Shown here: positions 51,926 through 62,745 of the stretch, piece by piece
Layout: each line of letters opens with the position of its first letter
How positions within the stretch are numbered: position 1 is the first letter of the stretch
NCBI RefSeq assembly: GCF_004359215.1
Contig: NW_027152031.1
Span: forward strand, 58,500-122,499
Length of the DNA stretch: 64,000 nt
Reading direction: 5' to 3'
Source: Bremia lactucae
Taxonomy: Eukaryota; Oomycota; Peronosporomycetes; Peronosporales; Peronosporaceae
The notes under the pieces: generated by a model
What the model was told of the DNA's origin: nothing
Database searches by the model: none
Seen by the model: the letters and a program-made list of their open reading frames with translations, nothing else
Program-made: the position numbers and the translations under genes

Positions 51926-52205
51926 TAAAAAGATATATTTTTTTAAATATTATACAAAATTTGAAAATAATTTAATATATTCTTGAAGCATATTATCAAT
52001 ATTGTCTATAAACTTTTTATTCAAATTTATTTTAAGAAATTAAAAATGTTTTTTAGTAGAAAAGTTAAAACAAATCAATATCAAAACAAATTATAAACAT
52101 TTGAAATATTTTTTTAAAGAAGGTTTTATAAGAAGTTATAAAATAGATTATAATCAATTAGATATTTATTTAAAATATAGAAACCATTAATCGATAGGTT
52201 ACTGG
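51926..52205 (+). other. AT-rich, probable mitochondrial insertion (rps8-like)
   Basis: About 85% A+T, in sharp contrast with its flanks. On the plus strand 52055-52085 reads FFSRKVKTNQYQNKL. After a one-base shift comes HLKYFFKEGFIRSYKIDYNQLDIYLKY (52099-52180), which resembles the start of organellar ribosomal protein S8 (KKEGFI.gYK...IYLKY). The family assignment is tentative; mitochondrial origin is likelier than the exact gene. Confidence 0.45.
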
Positions 52206-52209
52206 AAGG

Positions 52210-52693
52210 TGTAGCGGAGCTACCTCGCTCTTAAAGTCAGAGGAAGACTTTCAGACTCAGAGAGTCACTTCGTTCTATTGAAATAATGGGTTTAATAACT
52301 CAGGGAGTCGTACAAGCTATTAAAGCTTAAGGATCCTAGTTCAAGGGATTCAGGGGTTCGTAGAACCAAGTGGCAACTAGTGTTCAAGAGGATATACCTT
52401 AGAAAGGTTTCTATCTCGTACAGATCAATGCGCAAGCCTTAGAAATGCACCTAACGCTTTAAGATCAAAAGGGGAACTGCACTTTATTTAATTATTTAAA
52501 TCTAAAACCCCTACCCTAGCTAATTTAAAATAGATTTTGGCCGCCAGATTTATATCTGGCGGCGACCACATTTGTTACTCATAATAAATGGGAATTAAGT
52601 ACTAACTATTTTAAAATTAGATAAAAGGGTACTTTACCCATAAAGTAAATGTACCACAACAACGGTTCTCCAACCGATGTGTGCCCCATTCCA
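52210..52693 (-). repeat. Family A LTR (3' LTR of A-6)
   Basis: TGTAGCGGAGCTACC...GTGTGCCCCATTCCA. The complement GATGTGGGAG at 52694-52705 is the polypurine tract. The hairpin GGCCGCCAGAT-TTAT-ATCTGGCGGC is at 52539-52563. No target duplication can be assigned because the right flank is another element. Confidence 0.9.
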
Positions 52694-52804
52694 CACTCCC
52701 ACATCAGACTGTTGACACCGAGTGACAACATTCGCTTCATTTCCTCTTTGAGGTTGGAACCTAAACAGCTAACCGTTCGGTTGTGTTTTTCATTCCTTTG
52801 TCTC

Positions 52805-54093
52805 ATGATAATCAAGCGTGAGTCACAGACTCTTAGCACCTTCCTCGGCGGGCCCCGAATCCGTTCCCAGGACGTGATGCCGCTGATGTCTTAACTGCAT
52901 TGAGCAGGACACGGACCCTGAGTCCAACATCATTACGAATCTGCTCGATGAAGAGCAAGAGCAGATAAGCCTCATAGAGGAAAGAGCTCGTCGTCGAGCT
53001 GCCGAGATAGTGAAAGCTAAGGCTCATAGTGAATATAGATTCACTCCGCTTAGTGCGGACGAGCGTCTCAAAGAGAAAGCGGGTCATAGCTTAAAAATCT
53101 GGATCTCTGGTGACCCAGCGAGGACGCCGGAGGGGATCGCTGCTCGCGACGCTCTTCATGAGCAATACCTTACGCCAAAGGTAATGACGCGAAGCCAGTA
53201 TCTGACGCGTTTACGTGATCAAGCCCGTGGGGCTTCGGTGACCTCCATGAGGGAAATTCCGATCGTTTTGTTTCCATACGAAACAAGGAGTGAAAACGAA
53301 ATTTCATTTGAGAACTGGGTTCACCGGGCCCGCCGGCTTCGTAATATTTGGAATATCAGAGAGTCTGCGGATAGAGGGATGTTCGTTTGGAACGGAAGCT
53401 TCGCTTCGGTCTCGCTAAGCTAAAGGCCAAAGGCCAGTTACGTTCGGCATTAATGCCACAAAACGAAGAAAGGCCTAGCAGATATTTCAGTGGTTCGGTT
53501 TACCGTACAACCATGAATTGAAGCCGCACTGAGGCTATAAATCCACCTAATCCCACGTTTAGTGGTGAAAAGCGTCGTTTGACGCGAGCTGACCCTGAGC
53601 TTGGCGCTCCAAAGCGTCAACGGCGTACGGGCAATCTTGCCGAAGAGGTACCTCGAACTCCCAAGAGTTTTCAGAAGAGGGGTACCCTAGCCACTTCACC
53701 AGATACTGGTATTGACCCTTACGACGACGTCGCTTTAAAAGTTTCTCCACATTAAACTGAAGGTTCCCCCGCGCATCAAGCAGCGCGAAAGAGGGCCGAA
53801 ATTTCGGCGGAAGCATTTGATGCTCTACGGCACGAGGTACAACTTCTTCGTGAGGTCCTTGCTCGGGTTGGGAGCTCTTTTAAAGCGGTTCGGGACCGTC
53901 TTTCGACGCTGGAGCGTCAGCAGCCTCGTTTAGGGGGCCAGTTGGATATCCTGGTGAGGATGCAACAATCTGCGGCACGACCGCCTGTCTCGGCGCAAGC
54001 GCCTTCAAGTCCACGTGGGAGGGTCCAGATATGTCTAAAGCAAGCCAACATAAAACACTGGGTGTGTACGCAGCTTGCTGGGGAGGTTTAGCG
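52805..54093 (+). pseudogene. aORF of A-6 (antisense)
   Basis: The ATG at 52805 gives MIIKRESQTLSTFLGGP, then a frame break (about 110 bp absent compared with 17.5-17.7 kb). From 52887 the frame is open to 53423 (179 codons): DEEQEQISLIEERARRRAAEIVKAKAH, ARDALHEQYLTPKVMTRSQYLTRLRDQARG, SFENWVHRARRLRNIWN. A one-base deletion near 53375 shifts to RLERKLRFGLAKLKAKGQLR. After a stop, RQRRTGNLAEEVPRTP, and a coiled coil LLREVLARVGSSFKAVRDRLSTLERQQP ends near 54000. The last 500 bp are antisense to the chromodomain. Function unknown. Confidence 0.55.
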
Positions 54094-54240
54094 GATAAGC
54101 TAGGCCCTTCTTGGCCACGACCGTAAATGGTCCATTAAAGCGCGGGCGCGATTTGGTCTTGAAGACCGCGGAAACCAAGTTGGTAGGTAGATTTTTAGCG
54201 TTTAGTAAACTCTGTCTCCGACCATATAAGAGTTAATTGC
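53559..54240 (-). pseudogene. pol: GPY/F module and chromodomain of A-6
   Basis: 54230-54030 encodes VYLNAKNLPTNLVSAVFKTKSRPRF-type and HPVFYVGLL-type sequence in shifted frames. 53559-53816 is open: LLDARGNLQFNVEKLLKRRRRKGQYQYLVKWLGYPSSENSWEFEVPLRQDCPYAVDAL. This is a complete chromodomain with YLVKW, GYP and SWE. It is expected to bind methylated histone H3 and steer integration; here it is cut off from integrase by stops. Confidence 0.8.
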
Positions 54241-55045
54241 GTCTGCTTGTTCTTTTTGTTTGTCTTGGCTATCAGCCATCGTATCCCTTACATGTCTTAA
54301 GACACTAAATCGCGTCGCGAGAAACTCGCTTGCTTGTTTCCGAACGGTAACAGGGCTGATATCAGCAAGCCTATCGGCCAATTCTGCCCCACCAAGCCCT
54401 GTACCACGCAGTGGTATCGTTAATGGAACGCGTGGGTGGGTAAGACCGTTTACATAGAACGGAGTATAGCCTGTAGAGGCATGAACAGCGTTATTTAACG
54501 CAATCTCTACCACTGGGAGCATTGAGCTCCAGCGCTTTGGTGTCTGAGCACACACACTGCGTAAAACGTCTACAATGACGCGATTGACACGTTCAGTTTG
54601 ACCATCGTTCTGCTGATGGTCCGCAGTGGACATATCCAATCTGGTGCCAAGCACTCAAAAATTGATTTCCAGAATTTCCCGTAAAACTGGGATCCCGACC
54701 AGAGACAATTTCCACTGGCAAACCATGTTGTCGAAACGCGCGATCGATAAACAGCTTAGCTGTACCCTCTCCATCAATGGAATCCAGCACGGCCGCTAAG
54801 TGAGCCATTTTGCTCAAACGGTCAACAAAGACCACTATACCGGAGTTACCGGCTGAATCTTTCGGTAGCCCAAAAACAAAATCCATACTAATGGACTCCC
54901 AGCAACCTATGGGGACGGGAATACTCGCCTGTGGGGCAGCAGCATGCGCCGAGGGTTTAACCCGTTGGCACGTTTCGCATGTGCGAACATATGTGCTGAC
55001 CCATTTATACAGTTTGGGCCACCAATAACTCTGGCTTATAGAGCC
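54202..55045 (-). pseudogene. pol: Integrase core of A-6
   Basis: 55010-54890: CETCQRVKPSAHAAAPQASIP (Cys pair of the finger). 54886-54593: MDFVFGLPKDSAGNSGIVVF (first Asp), HGLPVEIVSGRDPSF (second Asp). 54654-54202: LDMSTADHQQNDGQTERVNRVIVDVL (third acidic position is Glu in TER), ALNNAVHASTGYTPFYVNGLTHP. A frameshift between the last two pieces near 54620 breaks it. Nearly all active-site residues survive. Confidence 0.85.
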
Positions 55046-55840
55046 TTAGGTCTTTTCACTACCGAGATGACCACCAAGGACAGTATCGTGTGCCTCATAG
55101 AGGATTCGGTACTTCAAATCCTCATCATGAGGAACAACGACACGCGGAGGGTCCGCGATGTCTGTGCAATAAAGCAACAGGTTGTTATCGATAGAAAATC
55201 GATGTAACCTTGCACGCAAACGTGCCGGTATTTTAATACCTGAATCCGAGTTCATTAAGGCTCGTAGCAGAGCTACACACTGTTCACCCTTGGCGCAAGC
55301 CGAACGTATTAATTCAGGAATATGTGACGAGATAGTCGTTAAATGAGAAGGCTCATAATCCGGCCTGCGTGATAACGCATCAGCCAAAGCATTTTGCTTG
55401 CCGGGTTTATACTTCACCTCGAAGTTGTATTCCGCAAAAAAAGGACAGCCATCTGGCCATTCTCTGTGAGAGATGGGGCGACTTAGTCGCCGTGCGTAAT
55501 GACACGTGATCTGTATAAATCACAAACGGCTTAGATTCGAGCAGATGAACTCTGAATTTGACGAAAGCATCCTTCATAGCAAGTAACTCGTTGTCATGAA
55601 CTGGGTAGTTCTTTTCTGCAGCTTTAAGCTGTATAGACTCGAACGCAATAACACGTTCATGCCCATCAACATCTGTTTGTAACAGAGCACTGCCAATGGC
55701 AAAAACTCATGCGCCACAGACGACACTGAAAGGCCAATTTGAGTTTGGCAGTGCCAGAATCGGGGATGGATAAGACTATCCTTAACTGCTCGAAAAGCAT
55801 TATTTCGGTGCTATTCCAGCTCCATTCTGTATCGATTTTA
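55046..55840 (-). pseudogene. pol: RNase H of A-6
   Basis: 55417-55046 is open: KYKPGKQNALADALSRRPDYEPSHLTT, then the spacer with RLRARLHRFSIDNNLLLYC and HDTVLGGHLGSEKT (first His of the integrase finger). The catalytic region (55800-55430) is in fragments, with VCDA reduced to RRMSF and the VYTDH box in another frame. Inactive. Confidence 0.7.
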
Positions 55841-56720
55841 ACGAGATTAGATAATGGCCTAGCCATATCAGCGTAATTTTTGCTATATTTGTGTAAATAA
55901 TTGGCGAGACCCAACCACTTACGCAAATCCTTTTGGTTTTTAGAAACCGGCCAATCTACAATGGCTTTTACCTTAGCGGGATCCGCTCTAAGGCCTCGCT
56001 TTCCAATGAAGCATCCTAAAAAAAAATTTCGTCTGTGCTAAATATGCATATAGATGCATTGGTATTCAATTTATTTGTGCGCATAACTCGAGCACTGCTC
56101 GCAAATGGTCAAAATGGTTTTCAATATCGACCGACCCTGCTCCGCACGACTATGGACAAAAATGTCATCGAAATTAGTCTGTGCGTAACCTCGATGAGGG
56201 CGGAACAGTTGCGTTACTAGACGATCAAATGTTGCCGGAGCGTTGGAAAGCCCTTGTGGCATAACCAACCACTCCCTTAGCATTCCGGTTGGGGTGGTAA
56301 CCGCTGTAAGCGGGATATCGCTAGCTCGCATGAGCAGTTGGTAGTAACCATCAACTTAGTCAAGAATACTGTACATTGTACATCCCACTATATTGTTCTA
56401 TAGAACATCCTTTCTAGGAATGGGAGTTTGTGCTGGTATAGTGGCAGCATTAAGCTTATTGTAAGCATGTACAATGCGCCGTTTACCATTGGCTTTTTGA
56501 CACAAAATGTCGGTGTCGAATGAGGACATTTGCTCTCTCGTACCATTCCAGCCTCGTGCGTAGCACGGAAGAAATCGTCAATGACGTCACACTGCTCCCT
56601 TGGTAAAGGCCATTGTCCTGTGACACAATATTTGGTTCCCGGAACTAAGTCAATTTTATGACGAACACCTCTATCCGGAGGTAAACAGATTGTCGGTTAT
56701 TACATACCACATCTTGGAAT
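55841..56720 (-). pseudogene. pol: Reverse transcriptase of A-6
   Basis: Minus-strand pieces: EPNIVSQDNGLYQGSS (56640), SSFDTDILCQKANGKRRIVHAYNKLNAATIPAQTPIP (56530-56420), LD-stop-VDGYYQL. Then 56331-56071: RASDIPLTAVTTPTGMLREWLVMPQGLSNAPATFDRLVTQLF and QTNFDDIFVHSRAEQ. The catalytic box is FDDI, a known Gypsy variant of YVDD. 55926-55850 has KWLGLANYLHKYSKNYADMARPLS. Frameshifts separate them. Confidence 0.8.
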
Positions 56721-57690
56721 TCCTTAATTAAGGAATTTAAGGGATCCGTAGGATCTTTAAGGATCGATGACCCACTTCGCGCACTATGTGCAGCTTTTGT
56801 GTCATCCAGGACAGCTTCGTCGAGAAGTGACGATGAGTTTAACTCAACAATAGGTCAAATGACCACCATTTCAGATAAGTCACCAGCTTTTAAGTCTCAC
56901 CGCACTCATCAATAGACATTTCGTCTAGCTCTAAAAGAGCATGTAACGAGGGGATTACCGCAAGGCTAACATCCTCCTCAATGTTACCGGTTACGCCATT
57001 TACAAGCGTATGTAATTGCTCACTCGTATCACTTGGTGAGGGTATACACGCTTCGTGTCCATCCTGTCTTGAAGTGGAGACAATACGCCTCTAAGAGGCC
57101 GGGACATTCACGTCCCCGGATTTTCCAGCCTGTATTGGTTCTATACAAGACATGGTGTTTAATTTGACATCTGACAAGGAGTTAGGTAAATCAACCTCCT
57201 TATCCAGCGAACGCTTACGTGTCGCTTTACGTGCATTAGAAAGGTTTGGCCCAAATGCCCTGGCGAACCGCTAATAGTGTCACTATTGACACTCAGTATG
57301 GTGCCACCTCGGCCGACCATACTCGGTGGACTTAGACGTGCCAATCCGCGTTATTAGGGATATTGCACCCTTGAAGTCCTGGCGAACTGCCAACAGTGTC
57401 ACTACTGACACTCAGTATGATGCCACCTCGGCCGACCATACTCGGTGGACTTAGACGTGCCACTCAACGTATCTCAGGGATATTGCACCCTTGATGATTC
57501 GGCCTTAGGCCAACAATGCTTTCAGCATTTAGTGAATCGTTATTGTAACGAGTGTCACTCGACGAAGTACGTGCCGTTCCACTTATTTCTGCTGAGTCGG
57601 GCACATAATCAATGTTTTTTTAACCTTAGAGTTTGTTAACTCAGACATGCCAATGTCTAAATAACTGACAGCCTCATTCAATGATCCGCG
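56721..57690 (-). pseudogene. Protease-RT linker of A-6
   Basis: Family-specific linker with ELNSSSLLDEAVLDDTKAAH near 56850-56790 and acidic or Ser-rich pieces. No catalytic domain. It contains a 119-bp tandem duplication (57256-57494) that the A-3 copy (44.93-45.06 kb) lacks. Confidence 0.5.
57256..57494. repeat. 119-bp tandem duplication in the A-6 linker
   Basis: Two copies of CTGGCGAACYGC...CTCGGCCGACCATACTCGGTGG...GATATTGCACCCTTG, about 90% alike. 119 is not a multiple of three. Confidence 0.8.
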
Positions 57691-57691
57691 C

Positions 57692-57743
57692 CCTACATCT
57701 TCAGATTATGAGCCTGATAAGTTACCTGTTACTCTATCTCGTC
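57692..57743 (-). tRNA. Mitochondrial tRNA-Met fragment (CAU), NUMT
   Basis: The minus strand GAGATAGAGTAACAGGTAAC, then an anticodon arm TCAGG-CTCATAA-TCTGA. Acceptor 5' strand, D arm and anticodon arm are present; the T arm and 3' end are cut off at the insertion border. Confidence 0.6.
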
Positions 57744-57758
57744 TTTACCATTTATTAT

Positions 57759-57832
57759 CGAAAAAAAAAGGATTTGAACCTTTGATCTTCTGTTCCCAAA
57801 ACAGACGCATTAGCCAGACTATGCTATCTTCC
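57759..57832 (-). tRNA. Mitochondrial tRNA-Pro (UGG), NUMT
   Basis: The minus strand folds as a complete cloverleaf: acceptor GGAAGAT with TTTTTTC (two G-U, one mismatch), D stem GCAT/ATGC and anticodon stem TCTGT/ACAGA around TTTGGGA (anticodon UGG). The T arm is AAAGG-TTCAAAT-CCTTT. The low-GC, U-rich acceptor and the tRNA-Met 16 bp away indicate organellar DNA, not a nuclear tRNA gene. It interrupts the linker of A-6. Confidence 0.75.
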
Positions 57833-58222
57833 AAATATTAATAGTAAACTTGAAATGTTTAACGTGCGAGCAGTGAATGAGATTGTGTTCGTATGCTATG
57901 CATAAGAATATAGTTTAATTTGAAGCATTATATTGCGTTGCACTGGGTATTTTGTGCGAAAGCGGTGTGGAGTTGACAATAAGTGAATACTATTGGGGTA
58001 GTTACCCGAGCGTAGGATCTTTGCGTTGATAAAATACTGCGGACGTTGCGAAATACTACATCGACGCTCTGTCGGGGCTGGAGCAAAGGTTGTGTATTTT
58101 TTGGATAGTTTTCGGATTATTCATCGATATGCGATGCCGTTTATAATACGTTTTGCACTAGTTATTCCATTGGAAAGAGACAAATTCGGGTAGAACCGAA
58201 CTTGATCTGGAGTGTGTATGCA
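57833..58222. other. Rest of the insertion in A-6, unassigned
   Basis: From about 57690 to 58222 the A-6 linker is interrupted compared with A-2 (34020-34070) and A-3 (45180-45232). The first 150 bp hold the mitochondrial tRNAs. The remaining 390 bp are less AT-rich, with no tRNA, ORF or repeat that I recognise. Confidence 0.4.
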
Positions 58223-58568
58223 CCCCAATAGCGCTTTTGTTGCCTAGCGAAGGTGGGTTCATGACTCTCCAAAACTTTGCTAGGAACATTGCGCGTGGCG
58301 CTTAAGGTCTTACACCTCCAATCGATCCATGGCTCATGGTGTTCTAACCAGGCCATACCAAGGATGAGATCATATCTCGAATCCAAATCAAGGACGAGAC
58401 AGCGTTCCATACTGTCTCAATGTCCAGAAACTTTATACCTAAGTTCAATGGAACTTTGGGAACAGTGACACGAGTCCCAGTCGCGAAGCGAACAGTGATT
58501 GTATCACCTTCATGCGCTCTAGCGCCTCAACGTATTGTTGACTTCCTTCAAGGGAAAGGCGTCGAGCA
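58223..58568 (-). pseudogene. Aspartic protease of A-6
   Basis: 58410-58223 encodes CLVLDLDSRYDLILGMAWLEHHEPWIDWRCKTL, the second half of the enzyme with its ILG-W core. The catalytic loop ILIDSRASLQ lies at 58590-58570 in the preceding frame, with D-S-R in place of D-S-G. It would process Gag-Pol. Confidence 0.7.
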
Positions 58569-59714
58569 TTATTGCAAAGACGCTCTTGAGTCAATTAAAA
58601 TTGACCACGGCTTATCAAAGCCCTTTACAGTCGCTTGAGCGACTAGCAAGCCAGGCTTGTACTCTCGCCCCGTGCCATTGAACACTGAGTTAATTGGGGC
58701 TAGGTTCTGTTTACTCTCACCTCCTTGAGGTTCAACAGAGCCTAGGTCTTCTCCCGTAGGGCACCCGCACCTACTGGGTATCGACGTTTTCCCGCACCTT
58801 TTGGGTATCGACGTTTTCCCGCACCTTTTGGGTATCGACGTTTTCCCGCACCGTACCAGATCTCTGGTATAGGTCGGAGCTGGAACTCTTTCGAGCTTTA
58901 CGCGAATTTCGAAGAGGGCAGGTAGGGCGTAAATGTTTCGTGCTTTCGCACATATAACATCTACGGATCGTTTTATGCTGTTCCACAGCTTGAAGAGCCT
59001 CATCTCCTTCCTCAACGAGGCTTTGATTCATGGGTTTCGTCCATTTGACGGAACCCATGTGCTCGAAGAGCTTGTTCGGTAGACAGGCGTGCTAACGCCA
59101 GCAGACTTAAAGTCGAACTCTGCGCGAAGCACTATGGCAACTGCCTCTTCGAACGTAGCCGGATGAGATCGGAACAAGTCCGTCCAGGCAACGCCCTCAT
59201 TGAGACCCCCCCATAAAGATGGTCACTACAATTGCTTCTTGCACCGGGTCTTGATGCATAGACGCAATGAGAGTTCTCAACTCCTGGACAAAGTCCCCTA
59301 GGATTCTTTTACCCTGTTGAGTCGCTAGGAGCCGTGCTCGCATGCGAAAAGCCTGATCAGGCGGTGCAAACATGCTCGTCATTTGCTATTTTAGCGAATC
59401 CCATGAGGGAAAAGCGTCGTTTATGGACGTGCTGCACTGCACGATAGTTGCCACTCCATGGCTCTACCTCCAAGTTTGGAAATGGCCATAGCCACCTTCT
59501 GCCGTTCTGATAAGAACAAGGCGGAATCAATCGAATTTTCCATCTGCTTAATCCAAAAAGGGAGATTTTCTCCCTCTTTTCCCTCGAATGTTTTCACATT
59601 AACAATTAGAGGGCGAGCCCTCGGCTCTGAGCCAGGTACAGAGATGTACCGGGTTGGCATAGATGCCGCTAAATGGTCCTGTATCTGACTGATCAGGGAG
59701 GCTTCGTACCGCAT
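58569..59714 (-). pseudogene. gag: gag of A-6
   Basis: 59714-59421: [44 protein letters not shown] (capsid start), RQKVAMAISKLGGRAMEW. 59382-59197: FAPPDQAFRMRARLLATQQGKRILGDFVQELRTLI. 59058-58771: knuckle CYMCESTKHLRPTC (C-x2-C-x4-H-x4-C, intact), then a repeated VRENVDTQK. 59015-58569 continues in the next frame. Two frameshifts. Homolog of the A-2 gag. Confidence 0.8.
58777..58855. repeat. 27-bp tandem repeat in A-6 gag
   Basis: Three copies of GGGTATCGACGTTTTCCCGC plus ACCTTTT. In frame, it gives three VRENVDTQK units on the minus strand; A-2 has one. Confidence 0.85.
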
Positions 59715-59890
59715 GAAGGCTTCAGCCTTGCATGCAGGACCTCTTGTCCCTGGGAGATAATAAATTCCACGTGCTCAAGCCCGAATAAGTTTTTTGAGCT
59801 TGTCGTAAGCGGCCTGTCGCGCTTCTGACAATTCTGGAACCTCTTCCATTTTCGTGAGAAATTAGTCTTTTAAAGACTCAGGCGTAGATT

Positions 59891-59907
59891 GACTACTAGT
59901 ACTACCA
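59891..59907 (-). other. Primer-binding site of A-6
   Basis: The complement reads TGGTAGTACTAGTAGTC, two bases from the LTR at 59910. It establishes that LTR as the 5' LTR of A-6. Confidence 0.7.
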
Positions 59908-59909
59908 AG

Positions 59910-60393
59910 TGTAGCGGAGCTACCTCGCTCTTAAAGTCAGAGGAAGACTTTCAGACTCAGAGAGTCACTTCGTTCTATTGAAATAATGGGTTTAATAACT
60001 CAGGGAGTCGTACAAGCTATTAAAGCTTAAGGATCCTAGTTCAAGGGATTCAGGGGTTCGTAGAACCAAGTGGCAACTAGTGTTCAAGAGGATATACCTT
60101 AGAAAGGTTTCTATCTCGTACAGATCAATGCGCAAGCCTTAGAAATGCACCTAACGCTTTAAGATCAAAAGGGGAACTGCACTTTATTTAATTATTTAAA
60201 TCTAAAACCCCTACCCTAGCTAATTTAAAATAGATTTTGGCCGCCAGATTTATATCTGGCGGCGACCACATTTGTTACTCATAATAAATGGGAATTAAGT
60301 ACTAACTATTTTAAAATTAGATAAAAGGGTACTTTACCCATAAAGTAAATGTACCACAACAACGGTTCTCCAACCGATGTGTGCCCCATTCCA
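59910..60393 (-). repeat. Family A LTR shared by A-6 (5') and A-7 (3')
   Basis: 484 bp, matching 52210-52693. It has a primer site on its left and a polypurine tract (complement of 60394-60405) on its right, so one LTR serves two elements in tandem. Confidence 0.9.
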
Positions 60394-60504
60394 CACTCCC
60401 ACATCAGACTGTTGACACCGAGTGACAACATTCGCTTCATTTCCTCTTTGAGGTTGGAACCTAAACAGCTAACCGTTCGGTTGTGTTTTTCATTCCTTTG
60501 TCTC

Positions 60505-61793
60505 ATGATAATCAAGCGTGAGTCACAGACTCTTAGCACCTTCCTCGGCGGGCCCCGAATCCGTTCCCAGGACGTGATGCCGCTGATGTCTTAACTGCAT
60601 TGAGCAGGACACGGACCCTGAGTCCAACATCATTACGAATCTGCTCGATGAAGAGCAAGAGCAGATAAGCCTCATAGAGGAAAGAGCTCGTCGTCGAGCT
60701 GCCGAGATAGTGAAAGCTAAGGCTCATAGTGAATATAGATTCACTCCGCTTAGTGCGGACGAGCGTCTCAAAGAGAAAGCGGGTCATAGCTTAAAAATCT
60801 GGATCTCTGGTGACCCAGCGAGGACGCCGGAGGGGATCGCTGCTCGCGACGCTCTTCATGAGCAATACCTTACGCCAAAGGTAATGACGCGAAGCCAGTA
60901 TCTGACGCGTTTACGTGATCAAGCCCGTGGGGCTTCGGTGACCTCCATGAGGGAAATTCCGATCGTTTTGTTTCCATACGAAACAAGGAGTGAAAACGAA
61001 ATTTCATTTGAGAACTGGGTTCACCGGGCCCGCCGGCTTCGTAATATTTGGAATATCAGAGAGTCTGCGGATAGAGGGATGTTCGTTTGGAACGGAAGCT
61101 TCGCTTCGGTCTCGCTAAGCTAAAGGCCAAAGGCCAGTTACGTTCGGCATTAATGCCACAAAACGAAGAAAGGCCTAGCAGATATTTCAGTGGTTCGGTT
61201 TACCGTACAACCATGAATTGAAGCCGCACTGAGGCTATAAATCCACCTAATCCCACGTTTAGTGGTGAAAAGCGTCGTTTGACGCGAGCTGACCCTGAGC
61301 TTGGCGCTCCAAAGCGTCAACGGCGTACGGGCAATCTTGCCGAAGAGGTACCTCGAACTCCCAAGAGTTTTCAGAAGAGGGGTACCCTAGCCACTTCACC
61401 AGATACTGGTATTGACCCTTACGACGACGTCGCTTTAAAAGTTTCTCCACATTAAACTGAAGGTTCCCCCGCGCATCAAGCAGCGCGAAAGAGGGCCGAA
61501 ATTTCGGCGGAAGCATTTGATGCTCTACGGCACGAGGTACAACTTCTTCGTGAGGTCCTTGCTCGGGTTGGGAGCTCTTTTAAAGCGGTTCGGGACCGTC
61601 TTTCGACGCTGGAGCGTCAGCAGCCTCGTTTAGGGGGCCAGTTGGATATCCTGGTGAGGATGCAACAATCTGCGGCACGACCGCCTGTCTCGGCGCAAGC
61701 GCCTTCAAGTCCACGTGGGAGGGTCCAGATATGTCTAAAGCAAGCCAACATAAAACACTGGGTGTGTACGCAGCTTGCTGGGGAGGTTTAGCG
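60505..61793 (+). pseudogene. aORF of A-7 (antisense, duplicate)
   Basis: Same sequence as 52805-54093, including the broken N-terminus, the 179-codon open stretch (60587-61123), the one-base deletion and the coiled-coil end. Because it belongs to the duplicated block it is not independent evidence for conservation. Confidence 0.55.
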
Positions 61794-62745
61794 GATAAGC
61801 TAGGCCCTTCTTGGCCACGACCGTAAATGGTCCATTAAAGCGCGGGCGCGATTTGGTCTTGAAGACCGCGGAAACCAAGTTGGTAGGTAGATTTTTAGCG
61901 TTTAGTAAACTCTGTCTCCGACCATATAAGAGTTAATTGCGTCTGCTTGTTCTTTTTGTTTGTCTTGGCTATCAGCCATCGTATCCCTTACATGTCTTAA
62001 GACACTAAATCGCGTCGCGAGAAACTCGCTTGCTTGTTTCCGAACGGTAACAGGGCTGATATCAGCAAGCCTATCGGCCAATTCTGCCCCACCAAGCCCT
62101 GTACCACGCAGTGGTATCGTTAATGGAACGCGTGGGTGGGTAAGACCGTTTACATAGAACGGAGTATAGCCTGTAGAGGCATGAACAGCGTTATTTAACG
62201 CAATCTCTACCACTGGGAGCATTGAGCTCCAGCGCTTTGGTGTCTGAGCACACACACTGCGTAAAACGTCTACAATGACGCGATTGACACGTTCAGTTTG
62301 ACCATCGTTCTGCTGATGGTCCGCAGTGGACATATCCAATCTGGTGCCAAGCACTCAAAAATTGATTTCCAGAATTTCCCGTAAAACTGGGATCCCGACC
62401 AGAGACAATTTCCACTGGCAAACCATGTTGTCGAAACGCGCGATCGATAAACAGCTTAGCTGTACCCTCTCCATCAATGGAATCCAGCACGGCCGCTAAG
62501 TGAGCCATTTTGCTCAAACGGTCAACAAAGACCACTATACCGGAGTTACCGGCTGAATCTTTCGGTAGCCCAAAAACAAAATCCATACTAATGGACTCCC
62601 AGCAACCTATGGGGACGGGAATACTCGCCTGTGGGGCAGCAGCATGCGCCGAGGGTTTAACCCGTTGGCACGTTTCGCATGTGCGAACATATGTGCTGAC
62701 CCATTTATACAGTTTGGGCCACCAATAACTCTGGCTTATAGAGCC
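61259..62745 (-). pseudogene. pol: Integrase and chromodomain of A-7
   Basis: Identical to 53559-55045: chromodomain 61259-61516 open, integrase pieces 61902-62354 and 62293-62586 with the same frameshift between them. The shared lesion shows that duplication followed decay. Confidence 0.8.

Larger units (their letters stand above)
52210..60393 (-). mobile_element. A-6: full-length family A Gypsy chromovirus
   Basis: An 8,184-bp minus-strand element with 3' LTR 52210-52693 and 5' LTR 59910-60393 (both 484 bp, no difference seen). It has a primer site at 59891-59907, gag, protease, linker (with an inserted mitochondrial tRNA piece), RT, RNase H, integrase, chromodomain and plus-strand aORF. 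The pol frames contain stops, so identical LTRs here do not mean recent transposition. The 5' LTR is also the 3' LTR of A-7. Confidence 0.9.

Noticed and set aside
57759..57832. Functional nuclear tRNA-Pro gene
   Set aside because: U-rich acceptor stem with a mismatch, organellar base composition, an adjoining tRNA-Met fragment and location inside a transposon point to a mitochondrial insertion.
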